From assembly GCA_964023275.1 (NCBI GenBank), contig OZ029921.1:2410159-2474158 (forward strand): 64,000 bases of DNA, written 5' to 3'. The DNA is from Norana najaformis (taxonomy: Eukaryota; Annelida; Clitellata; Crassiclitellata; Hormogastridae). Made by a program: the position numbers and the translations under genes. The notes under the pieces were generated by a model. That model was given only the letters and a program-made list of their open reading frames with translations, had not been told where the DNA came from and ran no database searches. Below, one piece after another: positions 10,730-23,300 of this stretch. Numbering within the stretch: position 1 is the first letter of the stretch; every line of letters starts with the position of its first letter.

Positions 10730-11674
10730 GGCGCCAGAAGTTCTCGTCCCGCTCGATTTAATTATAATACCCGACAGTTTTCGATAACCATCGCTTGCTG
10801 TAATGCTCGTGCGACAACAGCTAGACAAATATGCCCTTCCCGCTTGTATGGGTTTTAATAAAAACAGGTCTTTCTCGATAGCTGATATCGTACTCGAACA
10901 TTCAAGGACAGTGGAGGGGTATTTAAGCATGGTCCAATTAGTCCCTTAAATAAAATCCGCGATATGTCTCCATCATCGACAAGTTGATTAGGCTTAGCGG
11001 CGATCGACGCGTATCTTCGATCTTGTCAACATCCGAAGACATCCCGCCCGCATCCCGTACGAGACAGGAAGATGCCATTCGGCTGCTGAAACGGACTATT
11101 TATCAAGTGGTAGACGTCAAATGCGCGCCGAGATTGCAGATGCGCGCGCACGACTTGCATGCGAACGAACACATTCTGCTCCTCGCGCTCAACGATTTAA
11201 GTGTTGCGCTCTTAGTCTGTTTGCGCAACTCGCATGACACTTGACTCATTGGTGGATCCTTATAAGATGACATTGTGTTCAAATAATTAAGCTCTAGAGC
11301 CCTTAAATAACATTATATGTATGCACACACACGCGCACACACACACACCACACGCCGTCTGCGAGTTTTAGGCCTTCCAGGGAAAGGCTGGCCGGCCGGC
11401 GGGCAGTGCTGCCATCTAGGGCCGATTGTGGTTGATTGCTTCTCCACTTCCTCTCCCTTCTCCCTCCTTGTTCCTTCCCCTCCCTCTCCCTCTCTCCTTA
11501 GCTGCGGGCCACGAAAGCAGCGGTCAAAACTGTTCTCATATCAATCACCAGTTGGCGCCACTGTCTGACCACGCACGGACACATCTAAACAAAATATTGT
11601 CCAGAAAACAAGATGGCAGGTCATGCTTTTTGTGGCCGACGATTCCAAATACTACTACAAACTGGCTGGATATT
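10730..11674. other. Intergenic with simple repeats
   Basis: 11320-11350 is a CA repeat, and 11440-11505 is C/T-rich (tccctctccctctctcc). The open frames at 10984 and 11317 have no coding support. Confidence 0.5.
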
Positions 11675-11895
11675 CATTTATAAGTAAACGTGCAATGTAC
11701 ACGTTTTTCTATAGCGACCGTATGGTCTCGACCCTGCTCAGTTTTCAATGAAGTAATCTGGTGAGATCCTTCACCACTGCTGCCTGTTCGAATGGGTGCA
11801 ACTCCATTTAAGGTCCCCATGTACGAACCCTGCCAGCCCAAGATTAAAAATCTCTGAAAAAAGCCACGACCAGGGCGCGAACCGACAACATTATA
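11675..11895 (-). mobile_element. SINE-4 copy, near full length
   Basis: Reverse orientation. The box B-like gttcgcgccctgg is near 11875, the body spans tcctgccag to cgaccctgctc, and the tail acgtttttctatagcg is at the left. Head and tail together match the copy at 380-665. Confidence 0.75.
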
Positions 11896-12207
11896 AATTG
11901 TGACATTCACTATGGAAAGCCAAATATAAAATAAACATTTTCTGATTTTTCATCACTACAGCCTCAAATATTAACTGTCGATAATAGAGAACAAACCTAT
12001 TCATCAAAAACAAAACAGTCAAAGATCATAAATAAAACAGTATTCAATGCAAACGAAACACATAACTGGCGCAAAAAGCAGAATACATCTCTTTAAAAAT
12101 ATGAAACATAAAAATATTTGCTCTGCTCTGGGACACACAAAAACTCGATTTCCAGATATAAAAGAAAATTCTGAAATATAAGATACATAATTACGAATAT
12201 AAGAAAC

Positions 12208-12557
12208 TAGGACTGTACCGAAAATTCGCTTCGTATTCGCTTCGGGGCCGAATACTGGGCCAAAAAGCTATTCGGTATTCGGCCGAATAGTAGCGGTCGG
12301 ACCGAATACGAATAGTGGTCACGAGACATCCGTTTCTGTATCTGCATATGCCAAGTGGACTGAAGTGACTCTCTCATTAACATAATATATGCTGTGGTTG
12401 CAGCCTTGCGTTGCCTACTGCCCCGACCGCGGTATCAGCATCTCATTCTTTGTGTACAGTGACTGAACGTTAACGTTCAGCCTTTTAGGCTTGAGCAGGT
12501 CAACTTAGTATTCGTATTAGGCCGAATAGTAATAATCACCTATTCGGTACAGCCCTA
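12208..12557. mobile_element. hAT-like MITE with 8-bp target-site duplication
   Basis: Terminal inverted repeats TAGGACTGTACCGAA (left) and TAGGGCTGTACCGAATA (right, reversed) fit the hAT pattern. Flanks are taagaaac (12200-12207) and taagtaac (12558-12565), an 8-bp duplication with one mismatch. Subterminal regions repeat cgtattcg and ggccgaata many times. An 18-bp perfect palindrome (ctgaacgttaacgttcag) sits at 12463-12480. There is no transposase, so it is non-autonomous. Confidence 0.8.
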
Positions 12558-12574
12558 TAAGTAACCAACAGCAA

Positions 12575-12790
12575 CCGCACACACAGCAAAAAATCATGGC
12601 AACAGTACCCATAGCAACAGCACCCATAGCAAATGTCCATAGCAACAGTCCATTATAATACAGGCTCCTACTATGAACAGCATGTCTACAGATGACAGCT
12701 CCCATAGCAACAATCCATTGTAACATAGGCCCAACCTATACAAACCAAACACCATGGCAACAGTCTCCATAGCAACAATCCAATATAATG
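12575..12790. repeat. catagcaacag dispersed tandem motif
   Basis: Repeated ccatagcaacag and cccatagcaac units interspersed with a taatatagg-like spacer. Open frames rich in Trp/Leu/Val on the minus strand are by-products. Confidence 0.6.
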
Positions 12791-13124
12791 TAGGTACCAA
12801 AATGCTAGCAGACGATTTAACAGGAACCAAAATTAGTCAGTCAACTATTCAGACACCACATAAGATGGGGTCATCATCCACAAAAAGGAAGGGGAACCCA
12901 AATGCAGCCTTTGGGGCCTATGACCAATGCGAACATCTAAATTTGGTATTTTAGTACAGCCTGTGCATTGAACACCAACTTCATTCAGACAGCAAACAGT
13001 CTGTACTTCGCTGGGTCTAATTGGAGAACATTTGCAGTATATGGCAGCACCAAAGCATCCCCACCACAGCACAGTTAGCCCTGCACGATCAACACGTCGC
13101 CTAATCTACGCCTTTGTACTCTGA

Positions 13125-13235
13125 TGGCGTCCTGACGTCCCCAACAGGGAATGGGGAGGGTAATACCAAATGGGGAGAAGGGGAGGGAGGGGCCAAAGTA
13201 GGTCATTTGTTGTGGACGTCCTTTTATGGATGACC
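13125..13235 (+). repeat. G-rich segment bounded by gacgtcc motifs
   Basis: Runs of ggggaggg, ggggagaagggg and gggaggggcc lie between cctgacgtcc (13132) and gtggacgtcc (about 13220). The top strand has several G3-4 runs that could form a quadruplex. Confidence 0.4.
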
Positions 13236-13474
13236 CTTGACCTCAGACACCATATTCGTTAGGTTTTCGTCTCACTTTCGATATGCCCTCTCAGATTTCT
13301 ATCAGTCCATCTACAGACATTAACGCACAAATACTATAATACACATATACAGATTAATACAGTACCTATTATCGTCACAGTAACAAAAATTAACATTATA
13401 AATAACTGTCTGTTACAAGCTCCAGAAAGTTCTAAATCCTGAGGGATCAAAATCGATAACGATCCTGCTGCTAC

Positions 13475-13575
13475 TGATGATGATGATGATAATTATGACG
13501 ATTTTGATTATGATGACAATGACGATCACTATGATAACGATAATGATGATCATAATGACGATGATTAAGAAGTCT
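13475..13575. repeat. GAT/AAT-rich imperfect microsatellite
   Basis: Irregular gatgatgataattatgacg array. The poly-Ile and poly-Met/Thr frames over it are spurious. Confidence 0.7.
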
Positions 13576-13887
13576 TGTACAAATGAAACTGGCATTAGGA
13601 TTAGATCTGATGCATTAGGATTAACAATGAGTGATGGTGTATCATGTCTGATATGCATTTAGCTTATCTGCCTAAACTGAGAAAAACACTGGGTTCAACG
13701 TCCCAACAGTTTCTTGGGAATTCAATATGTTACACAATATGGGCAACCGGTTAGAAAATTCAATCCTTCAATTATTAAATACTTCTACAGTTGGTTCTCT
13801 GCCTCCGTAAAGCGAAGTATCACAAACCCCACAAGTGAGACGTAGGGGAGGTGCTCAGTTCCTCGTCTTTAGGCCGAATTCCAAGGT

Positions 13888-14087
13888 CCTGGACACGGGG
13901 CCAGTGCATCGCAGGACTTGCTGTTTACTTCCCAACTTACGCTGGCACCAAATTCTACTGCTTGGTAATAGGTACGTGTGCACAAACAACTTGTCCTGGG
14001 TCATTACATGGAGTAGAACCTGCAACCGCATGGTCACTGACCAAACGTGTTACCGACAGACCACCGTGCTGCACACTCTGTCCTGGG
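13888..14087 (-). mobile_element. SINE-3 copy (tRNA-derived)
   Basis: On the minus strand it starts gtgcagcacggtggtctgtc, then box A-like and box B-like segments (ggttgcaggttctactcc), and ends in ctggccccgtgtcc. A second copy is at 39700-39885 and a head-only copy at 42465-42580. Confidence 0.65.
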
Positions 14088-14330
14088 GCAAGCTCATAAG
14101 TCATGTGGTGCCACCGCTCATGACTTTGAGCCTTCTCCTTCCGCTCACTGTATCCGTCCGTCATCATCCAGTTCAAGAACATCTGTCTAGGTCTTCCTCT
14201 TGTTTTCCTTCTCTCCATTCTTCCTTTGAAGATAATTGCTTTGGAGGAGTCTCCTCTCAGTATTGACCAATCTGTTTCTTCTGCCACATTCTCATTGTAG
14301 CCATCATAGATCTCTTCATCCACTATTTGC
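14088..14330 (-). mobile_element. LINE-E reverse-transcriptase C-terminal fragment
   Basis: The minus strand reads [20 protein letters not shown], then MTDGYSERKEKAQSHERW. This is the RGRPR-type end of a non-LTR retrotransposon ORF. The same family is at 20640-20945. It directly abuts a SINE-3 copy. Confidence 0.7.
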
Positions 14331-14489
14331 AGAATTTTTTTGGTACTATGTTCTGTCCATCCAACTTTTTTCTTCCTTCCTTCGCTATATTCGCATCTTC
14401 AAGGACTCCGGTAAAAGCGTACAATTATTTCAATACCCACCTGGTAAAAAAATTCAGCAATCCTTTAGCTGACAGAGAAATTCAACCTC

Positions 14490-14655
14490 TCTAATCTAAT
14501 CTAATCAAATGAAATCTAATCTAATGATTTCTGTAGCAAAGTTATAATAATGCCCAATGCATCAGTCATTGGCAGCTTCAAGTCAAAATCGCAATCCAAA
14601 AATCATAATCCATTGGAGAAGCCGGGTCGAATTCCATTCCATTCCATCGAGTTCC
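14490..14655 (-). mobile_element. LINE-B 3' end
   Basis: It has a tctaatctaatc tail at the left and the aatgcccaatgcatcagtc and tccattggagaagccgggtc segments in reverse orientation. Confidence 0.7.
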
Positions 14656-15650
14656 ACCTCTCTACAGCTATTGCCAAAGGAGATGAGCACCTCTCCCATG
14701 TGTCACTTGTGGGATATGGGATACTTTACTTTTACAGCTATACTATCCCTTGACACAATGCCATACAAGTTGGCCATCAACAGCTACCTAGAAAATTCAA
14801 TCAATCAATCATTCAATCACTTGAATAAATCAACCACAAGAGAAACCAGCAAACACTCTGTCCAAATACAAGTACAAAACACTCGTAAGTTCATAAATAA
14901 ATAAACAAAATCAAAAACAATCAGTCTCTTGATTAGTTAATACTTAACCACAAAGAATATATACTTTTCAATAATTAGCCACAAGAATATGTACTTTTCA
15001 ATCAAAAGCGATTAGCTCATGCAGCAAGCAAGCAGTCAATCAAAATCAGAATCCATTTAAATGATATAATAGTAATAATATTAGCAATGATAACAATGCC
15101 CATAACATTTCTATAAACTCCATTAAACACATGAAAAAAATCAAAAGTCTCTGGCCACACCTTCCATTGCAAGAATAAAAACGGTTTCTTAGAGTTCTGA
15201 CTAGACCCAAGTCTATCATGTAGACAAGTAAGTTCACATAAGACTCAAGAGTTTAGCCCTAGCACAAAATCAAACTCTGTCTTCCACGTGCTCGCGATCC
15301 AGATGTTGATAGTTAGTCGCAGAATAAAATGACACTCAGATGCTAAAATAAAAACAAAGCCCAATTTTAGCTCCCATATTCTTTTTCAGTCTTATAGTTT
15401 TTTAAAGCTCTATTTTCCAGCTTTGAGTCAATCGGTCTGCGATCATTTCACACCACTGCCCGCTAAGATATGCAGGTTAAAACTTTGTCACAGCCTGAGA
15501 CGAGACTCAAGACTTCAGCCTTTACATAAAAACAATCTCAGACTTTAGTCCTCACACAAAAAAACTTTAACCCTAGCCTGAACAGACCACACATCAGCTT
15601 TACAATAACTGCATCGTAATCATAAACTGTAAAATAGAGACTTCTGCAAT
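14656..15650. other. Intergenic, AT-rich; no gene seen
   Basis: Contains a caatcaatcattcaatc motif (14800-14830) and a short duplication of acaagaatatgtacttttca-like sequence near 14950-15000. No coding signal. Confidence 0.5.
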
Positions 15651-15654
15651 ACAC

Positions 15655-16110
<456 letters not shown>

Positions 16111-16499
16111 ACAAAGCAAGTTCTCAATCACCATGTCCATTCTTCATCAACAAGAACATGTTCTGGGGCTAGGGATGAAACAGCACCCCCAAATGGCCCC
16201 ACAGCTAAACATCCCTGACCCTTCTCAGTCTCCAACCAAGTCTGTAACTTGGCCCATTGATGCCGTGAGCCCCTGAGTTCATTTTCCCTGAGCCTCTTCA
16301 GATCTCAAACTCCGTAATAATACTTTACACTGAATTGCGGCCAAGAGATACAGTTAATATGTCTTTCTGGTAATTGTAACACAATGAAAACAGACATTTA
16401 TATAGCGCCACTATAAAGAAAACTCCTCAGCAGTGTTTCCAGCCCAATAACACCTGTCCATGCCATAACAAAATGGTTCCCTTTTCAGATCTTGACGGA

Positions 16500-16750
16500 A
16501 TGAAAGAGGGAAATTCCAATCGCAATTGTAATTATAATCGTAATTGTACTCAAGACTGTAATTGTAATCATAATCAAAATAGTCTTCACAATCATAACCA
16601 CAACTGTAATCATGATCATAATCAATTGTAATCACGATCGTAACTGTAATCATAACTATATTCATAATCATAACTGAAATCACGATCACAATTGCAATCA
16701 TAATCGTAAGCATAATCATAATCAAAACTGTAATCACGATCGTAACCATA
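16500..16750. repeat. AATCGTAATTGTAATCAT hexamer-type array
   Basis: Imperfect hexamers (taatca, taatcg, taattg) over 250 bp, the same kind of sequence as the LINE-A tail. Possibly grown from an old LINE-A tail. Confidence 0.7.
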
Positions 16751-16769
16751 ACTGACCACCAGTGATGCA

Positions 16770-17295
16770 ACTTCACAGTTCGTTAGAGCATTTAGGAATT
16801 GCTACATAGTAAACTTCATAAGAAACGAAAAGTTGTTTAAAAAAATTAACAACAGATCTCAGAGACTCATAATACAGTGTTGTCTGAGCATGAAAATGTG
16901 TTACAGAAATTTTACGCCTGAAATAACATGTTAAAATGATTGTTACGCTACACTACACCCTGACCTTTAGCGTGAGCAAAGGTTAAAGCAATCCAGTGCC
17001 TAATACGGTAAGAAAACTGCAACAGTTACCTTAAGAACTGACAAATAAGCCTTCAAGACCGACCCACAAATAAACATTCACAAAATACGACTTCACAACG
17101 TTTACGATTCCTTGCTCAGTCGATCGACTTATGGCATGTTAACAAATGCATTAGTTACTTACTTACTTACTTGCAACTTTAATTTGAAGCCTGTCTGTTA
17201 AAAAGTATTTTAAGACGTGGCAAGAACAGCAATGGACGAGATGCTGAAATTGGCTGCTGCGGATGCTGGCTTGTCCGGCTCTTTTCTGGCCGTGG
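16770..17295. other. Downstream flank of WASF
   Basis: Contains ttacttacttacttac at 17155-17175. The WASF 3' UTR and polyadenylation signal should lie here on the minus strand. I could not pick one securely. Confidence 0.4.
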
Positions 17296-17299
17296 GGCA

Positions 17300-20200
17300 T
17301 CAGTTGTCATCGCTCCAGTTGTTGATGTCATCGTCATCGTCGTCGTCGTCATCGTCATTTTCCTCCAGAGCTTTTCGTCTCATCTCGAACGCGGCCTCCA
17401 TTATCGACTGGACATCAAGATGGCCTTGAGAAGTTGGCATCTTCTGCTTGTGAGCCGTCTTTAGCCTTTGTTCCTCCACCTTCCGCAACTGAATGCCTAC
17501 AGCACAAAAGCCAATCACAATTTGAACAAAACCAGCTAAATAGTAACAATAAACAATGAATTCACCAGCAGCAGACAAACACTTTAATAAGCACACCTAC
17601 AACGTCGCAATTTTGCGTCTGCGGCATGCATGAAAAGTTTCCCGATGTAGCACATTTGCACCTGCAGCACGCAAAGGGTTAAAATGTCGAATGAGACTAT
17701 CCAGACACATACATACATATATCCACACAGACACACAAACATATACATATACATACATGAAGTAATGCACCGACTTTTCACTTTTGCATGAGGTAATCCA
17801 GTTGCTGTATTTCAGCTGTCAAATCTGTTTTTCAGTCACACGCTTAATGAGGGCTGTCAGTTGATGGTGCTAAATTGCAATTACAATTACAAATTAATGT
17901 CATGCTACTATATGATATTTCCTGGCTGGAAAATAATGCTGTGAACATGCTATATACCTTTCTTAATTGCAGCAAGCAAGTCCGATCGATGATCTCTGTC
18001 AGCTTCCGTATCCTTGCCATTGGCTGTCTGCCCAAAATCCTCCTCTGCATTGTCACCAGCATCATTTCCATCCCCACTCTGGAAGTAGTTGTCACCACTA
18101 CGACCAGTGTAATCCACTGACACCCCGTCTCTGAGCGAGAAGTCTGCATCGTAAAGAGGGGGCGGTGGAGGCAGAAGAGGCGACCCAGGAATGGGGCAGC
18201 CGCTTGTAGGGTAGTCCATGACTGGTGATGGAATTTGGGGTGGACTTGGCATCGGTTCGTAGCTTGGAGGTAGTTCCGCGGGGGGCGTCTGAGGGGGCAG
18301 AGGCAGATCCACGCTGTCTCTCACCCGGCTTCTTGGACTCTCATGTCTGAAAGGTCGTTGTCTGATTGCAGAATGATCTTGATCGAATGGTCGATCCAGA
18401 GTCACTGGCATCTGCTGACTGAGGATCAAAAAGTTTCGATCGTTAGCAGCATGAGCGAGCGGGAGAGTCGTGCTTGGCGGAGGCGACGGTCCAACCCAGC
18501 AAACATTTCTTCCTGGATTCATCTGATTCAACTGCTGGACACCAGGTGGAGGAAGAGGCGACCCTGGTGGTCGATCAACAGATGGCAGCACGTGGCGGAT
18601 CTGTCGACTCGGCGATGCGTGATCCTTCATCCTCTCATCCCTCTTCTCATGTGCAAAGTTAGGGTAGACAAACTGACCCTTCGTGTGATGCGGCGAAGGA
18701 GATGCTGGCGAGCTCTGGAGGCTGCTGGCAATTGAATCATGGTCGAATCTACCCTGTGATGATCCTCTCTGTACCTTTGGAAGACCACTCATCGTTTTCC
18801 TATTAGGAGACGAGACCTGGTGCACAGGTTTCCTCTGGTCCGCAGGGGTCATCGTATGTGCTCGTCGTAATCGGTCCACTGAGTCTGGTCCCTGGTGCGT
18901 GAGGTGGTCCTTGCTGCTGTCATGATGGATCTTCGGCTGTCGGATCGTCGTGGTTTCTTTTGTAGGCCTCTGGCCAAGGTATAAGAATTATGAAACAAAT
19001 TGTAACTTCATAAAACAATTACCTAACATCGTCAAGCACAGCTTTTGTGATGTGCTAAAAAGGAGCTATATTAATTGCCTACATATATACATGCACACAT
19101 ATTTGCACACAAATACGTGTTCGCAAACCATGCAAAATATTAGCCCTTAATACTACATGGTGTTCAAGATAAGACCAGTTTCATACCATCGGGTAGTGAC
19201 AGCTCAAGAATGACTTAATTCTGAGGCATTTTTGATTGCAAATAACTCAGGAAGAATGTTGGATACAGCCGTCAAATTTTTCCCAGATTATCAGCTCTCT
19301 GAGTAGATATGGGTCGTAAAGGCTCCACTGCAGGGAGGTTTCAGCATATTCCAAATGAAGAGGCAGACGTTGATGCAAAAGCAACTGAGGCCCTTACCAC
19401 TGCACGACCCTTCCGATGTTTGTGCTTCTTGACTTGGTTTTCCGTATTCTTTGTGATCTCCTGGCTCCACAGCTCGAAGAAATAACCAGGATCCGTGTAG
19501 AACTTCAGGCTATCTTTGCCATCCTCTCTGTTTAAACAAATTCAATGTAATGTCATGGAATGCAACGTAATGTAAGAAATGCAGTGTAATGTAATGGAAT
19601 TCAATGTAGTGTAAATGTAAAAACTCTTGGACAGCAGGTGTATGACACAAAAAGGCCACCTGATTTCATATATTTAATTTTTAGGGGATTAAAAAGTTGC
19701 ACATTTACGACATCGTATGGTATGGTTAGGTAAGGTAAGCTAAGCTGAAGTAATGTAAAATAACACCATTTGCTACAAGTCTATATTATGGACAGTCAAT
19801 TCAGAGTTCAGGCATTCAAATTCCCATCAAGGCAGAAACACATCTGCAATTTCTGTTCCACGCATGCACTCTAGTGAACTCAGCTATAAAATGAGCACAT
19901 GGACTGTACACTTTTTCCTCTTCTTATTCTATCAACAGTAGCTCTTAAAACCTGTGGCCCTGAGGCTGAAGTGCAACATGACAACGGAATTCACCCCGGC
20001 TTCTCCAACGGATTAGGATTTTGGATTGCAATTTTGACTTGAAGCGACCATCAAACTGATGCCCTGGGCATTATGATAACAGTGCTTAGAAGTCTTTAGA
20101 TTAGATTAGTTTCCCGAACGGTGTTCAAATCGATAACTAGACAACAATCACAGAAGCGCAACTGACCGATATGGGTTGAGGATATAAAGGGCAGGAGCTG

Positions 20201-21612
20201 GATCGACTCGACTGTAGACTTCGTCGATGGCACGAGGTCGCGTGTTGACGCTGATGATCTGGTTCTCCTTCATGACGGAACTCTTGAAAGGTTTCCTCAT
20301 GTTGATGTCATGTAATGATACTAAAATCCACATCGTAATTATTATTACTAAGTAACTGCGTTACATCAGAATTTGCATTAAAATGAGGCACTGTAACATT
20401 CATCGTTAACATTACCTGATAAGTATGTATGTGTTTTAGATCTTCAATAAAAACTCATTTCTTCCAAGATTTGTATTATATGTGGGTCAGTTCCGAGTCT
20501 TCTTGGATTTTCCTCTTGGCTTTTGACAAAGCTAACCCTGGAATTTGGCTTGCATATCAATATTGCTTAGAAGCGACCAATGACTGAAGCCTTGTGCACT
20601 ATCACAGTGGCGCTATAGAAGCTCGAGTGTTATTGTGCGTGTGTGTGTGTCTCTGCGTGACATGCAAATTTTGGTTTTGGAGCATACACAGTACACAAGA
20701 AAGAGGCGACAGAGAAAATGGATTGGTTACATACTGAGAGGGGATCCACTCTAGAGAACCGTAATTGAGGGCAGAATAGAGGGAAGGAGGACAAGAGGAA
20801 GACCCAGACAGATGCTGCTGGATTGGATGATGACGGACGGATACAGCAGGTTCAAAGGAGAAGCTCAGCACCGAGAGGAGTGGCGTCATCAGCCGTTTGA
20901 ACCTGCCTGAGGGCAGAGAACCAGAAGAAGAGGCATTTTGGCTACCCACTGGGGTTCACAGGCTCTCAATAGGATAGGAAACCGGAGCTGAGGAAGCTCT
21001 GGTATGTTTGCTCATTCCTTGTCTTCTCCCCATATCTTCAGGTTTCTGGGTCCTCATTAATCTCAACTGGTTCTACCCAGAGAATAGTGATTTTGGAATG
21101 TGAGTTTACCTTAGAGGTCACCGTTGATTGATACCCTGTGCATTAAGATAATGGCGCTACAAAGGTTTCCAAAATGGATTGGATTGGTAAACGACATTCG
21201 ATCAGCACCAACTTGCACCTTTTTAGATCTGTCAGATACCCATGTTTCAGCATCTTTGCAAGGTTTGCCTGATACATACACACCCTTCTACCTACCTACC
21301 CACCCACCTATGCACACACATGCACACACACACACAAAACATACCCTCCTCAACAGTTGGATTGAGTCGAACAATCTTCAACTTGAGGTGTTCAATGCGC
21401 TCATTCAGCTGGCTCGTCCGGTAGAGAATGCAGCTAGTCTCTCGATGGAGTTCCCCGAACAGGTCTTCTGAATGTTTGCTTAATGAGCTCAGCTGAAAGA
21501 TGATGTGAGCAAGGGTGCTGTTTGAAATGAACTCCAACTCGTTTGATATGTTTGGAGCCACAGTTCTTCGGCTCACGTTTTTCGGTTCGATTATACGTTT
21601 CAGCACCGGCAT
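17300..21612 (-). CDS. WASF: WAVE/SCAR family actin-nucleation regulator (WASF), complete
   Basis: Five coding exons, read on the minus strand: 21612-21345, 20320-20167, 19527-19398, 18969-17958, 17496-17300. Every junction is GT-AG, and phases 1, 2, 0 and 1 agree, giving 586 aa (human WAVE1 is about 559). Residues 1-170 are the WAVE homology domain, starting [12 protein letters not shown] and containing [31 protein letters not shown] and [15 protein letters not shown] basic stretch ([10 protein letters not shown]) follows, then a long proline-rich segment ending in [11 protein letters not shown]. The WH2 actin-binding motif ([11 protein letters not shown], then IQLRKVEEQ) spans the exon 4/5 junction near residues 511-530. 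The C-terminus has ten consecutive Asp and ends WSDDN, the Arp2/3-binding acidic tail. WAVE acts in the WAVE regulatory complex downstream of Rac to activate Arp2/3 at the cell edge. I chose the start because it matches the family N-terminus. The family call is very secure; the exact exon 4 acceptor (18969) is the least certain boundary. Confidence 0.95.
19795..19920 (+). mobile_element. SINE-2 fragment in WASF intron 3
   Basis: The segments attcccatcaaggcagaaac, gttccacgcatgc, ctagtgaactcagctat and aaaatgagcacat match the body of SINE-2 (59155-59480). Confidence 0.6.
19985..20108 (+). mobile_element. LINE-B 3' end in WASF intron
   Basis: Matches ggcttctccaacggatta, gacttgaagcgaccatc, gcattatgataac, agaagtctttagattag. 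It lies in the intron between exons 2 and 3. Confidence 0.7.
20500..20630 (+). mobile_element. Degenerate LINE-B 3' end in WASF intron 1
   Basis: The gaagcgaccaatgactg, gccttgtgcac and tggcgctatagaagctcg segments follow the LINE-B plan with many changes. Confidence 0.45.
20640..20950 (+). mobile_element. LINE-E reverse-transcriptase C-terminal fragment in WASF intron 1
   Basis: The plus strand reads [59 protein letters not shown] and then stop. This is the conserved C-terminus of a non-LTR retrotransposon ORF, close to the decayed copy at 14088-14330. Confidence 0.8.
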
Positions 21613-21744
21613 TCTGCAAAAACTGAACAAAACGTCATCAATCAACAGTTGAAAACTCTGTAAAAATTTTAGAATGCTCCTTTAACTGCTAGATATTGCA
21701 CCGTCACAATGGACAACCGCCACAATGGCAACCGTGAAAGCTTG

Positions 21745-21866
21745 ACCTGGAAGCGAACCCTTTTGCCTATCGATTTTGTTTTGACCGAGCGCCTGTGAAT
21801 AAGCTGGTTCCCGTGACTTAGCTTTCGTTGGACGCTGTAGAAATCTCGCGATTACGATTACGAGGT
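21745..21866 (+). mobile_element. LINE-A 3' UTR fragment just upstream of WASF
   Basis: Matches cttgacctggaagcgaacc, cctatcgattttgttttgac, gtgaataagctggttcccg, ggacgctgtagaaatctcg, tail gattacgattacga. It lies 130 bp 5' of the WASF start codon. Confidence 0.8.
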
Positions 21867-21869
21867 CAG

Positions 21870-22635
21870 GGAAGAAGGCAATAATAATATTTTATGTAAT
21901 TTAATATAATTTAATTTCTTACATCAAAATCCACCTAAAACACTCATTCTCGCTTGTGTAAATATGCATTAAAACCTATACAACCGTCTGTCAATATATC
22001 CGTTCGTCACCAACTAGTTTCTCGCTACTTGCAATGTGCCCCGAATTCGCCCCTTGGGATGCTGTCATTCCCACACTGTGAATAAGAACTCACATCACAG
22101 TCGTTTCAATAATTCCCATTCAAATCCGCACATTAATTAATAGAAGACAAATACGCAAGCTGATTGTTTACCTTTATTTCATGCGTCGCCTTAAATATTT
22201 AATTCAAAAACAACAAAACAAAATCTTATCTATTGCCATTAGGGCCACAGATTACATATTTATAAGAGTCCGTTCATGATAACATGATTCAGGTCAACGT
22301 AAGTAAGTAAAATATCAGGAATTAATCTAGGATTTCTCAGAACTCGCACTTTCTCTTTCAATCAGCTGTCAACCAGTAGAGTGAGAAGATTGAGTTGTGC
22401 ATGAATGAACTGGGTGTGCACATGACAGTAAATGACAAGAATACAATGATAAAATAAAATGACAAGTGAGACAGTAATGGTGAAAAAGCTTTCTACTCAT
22501 ATCAAAGTTTTTGAAAAAGCCTGTACCAGTAACAATAGTGCCGAGAGTAAGAAATTGCATGAGGAGTTGCATACTCAATGATATCAGACAATCTTGTTAA
22601 GAAGAAGACACCATATGTATACATCTTCAACTTGT
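21870..22635. other. Upstream flank of WASF; no gene seen
   Basis: AT-rich DNA in which a WASF promoter or 5' UTR exon would be expected. No clear TATA or GC-rich promoter stands out. Confidence 0.4.
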
Positions 22636-23220
22636 TGCCAAATGTTTACATTGACTGAAATGGGCTAAGGCTGCTGGTTTTGATGGCTTAGAACCTGAAC
22701 ATCTATTATAAATGCACACCTTGTTCAATCCTTGCTTACTTCACTGTTTAACAGCATACTGCACACTGGAAATACATGTTCCACATGATTTTGGTTGAAG
22801 TGCAATAATTCCTCTTATCAGAGATAAAAAAATGGTGATCTATTATGTCACAACTACCATGGTATAACGCTTATATGTGCCTTCTTGAGTTATCTGTATT
22901 TATCTGACCTTTGGTTTGAATTTAAAAAGCAAACTGGTTGCAACAGTGCAGTTTATACAGCCAGATATGTTGTTGAGTACTTGACAAAAGATAGTTCCAC
23001 AGTTAATGTCTTTTTACTAGTTATGTCAATAGACTTTGACAAGGTAAATAATCATGGGCATATTTTAAATAATTGGGCAGAATATTCCACACAGATTTCT
23101 GATGGTTTAGATAAATGATACAGTAAATGCTATATATGCAGCTGTCATATTGAATGGGGTATTTGTCTAGTTTCAATAATAATTTCCAGTGTAAGACAAG
23201 AAGGGGTTTTATTCAATATA

Positions 23221-23300
23221 TGTTTAGTTGTTTATGTGGATGATATTGTTGTTAATCTAGAGTTTTGTTGTTTACTTGGATGATATTGTTGTTAATCTAA
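23221..23300 (+). repeat. 40-bp tandem duplication of the RT catalytic motif
   Basis: Two adjacent 40-bp copies each contain ggatgatattgttgttaatc. The first encodes YVDD and the second YLDD. The duplication happened inside the dead LINE. Confidence 0.85.

Noticed and set aside
18343..18735. Plus-strand 130-codon frame
   Set aside because: It is antisense to the large proline-rich exon 4 of WASF, which has family-level support.
17950..18879. Single-exon 309-codon minus-strand gene starting at GTG
   Set aside because: This is exon 4 of WASF. The apparent start is internal and the frame continues upstream to the acceptor at 18969.
22885..23118. Functional reverse-transcriptase gene
   Set aside because: The RT blocks are spread over several frames with stops and a 40-bp frameshifting duplication, so it is a dead LINE.
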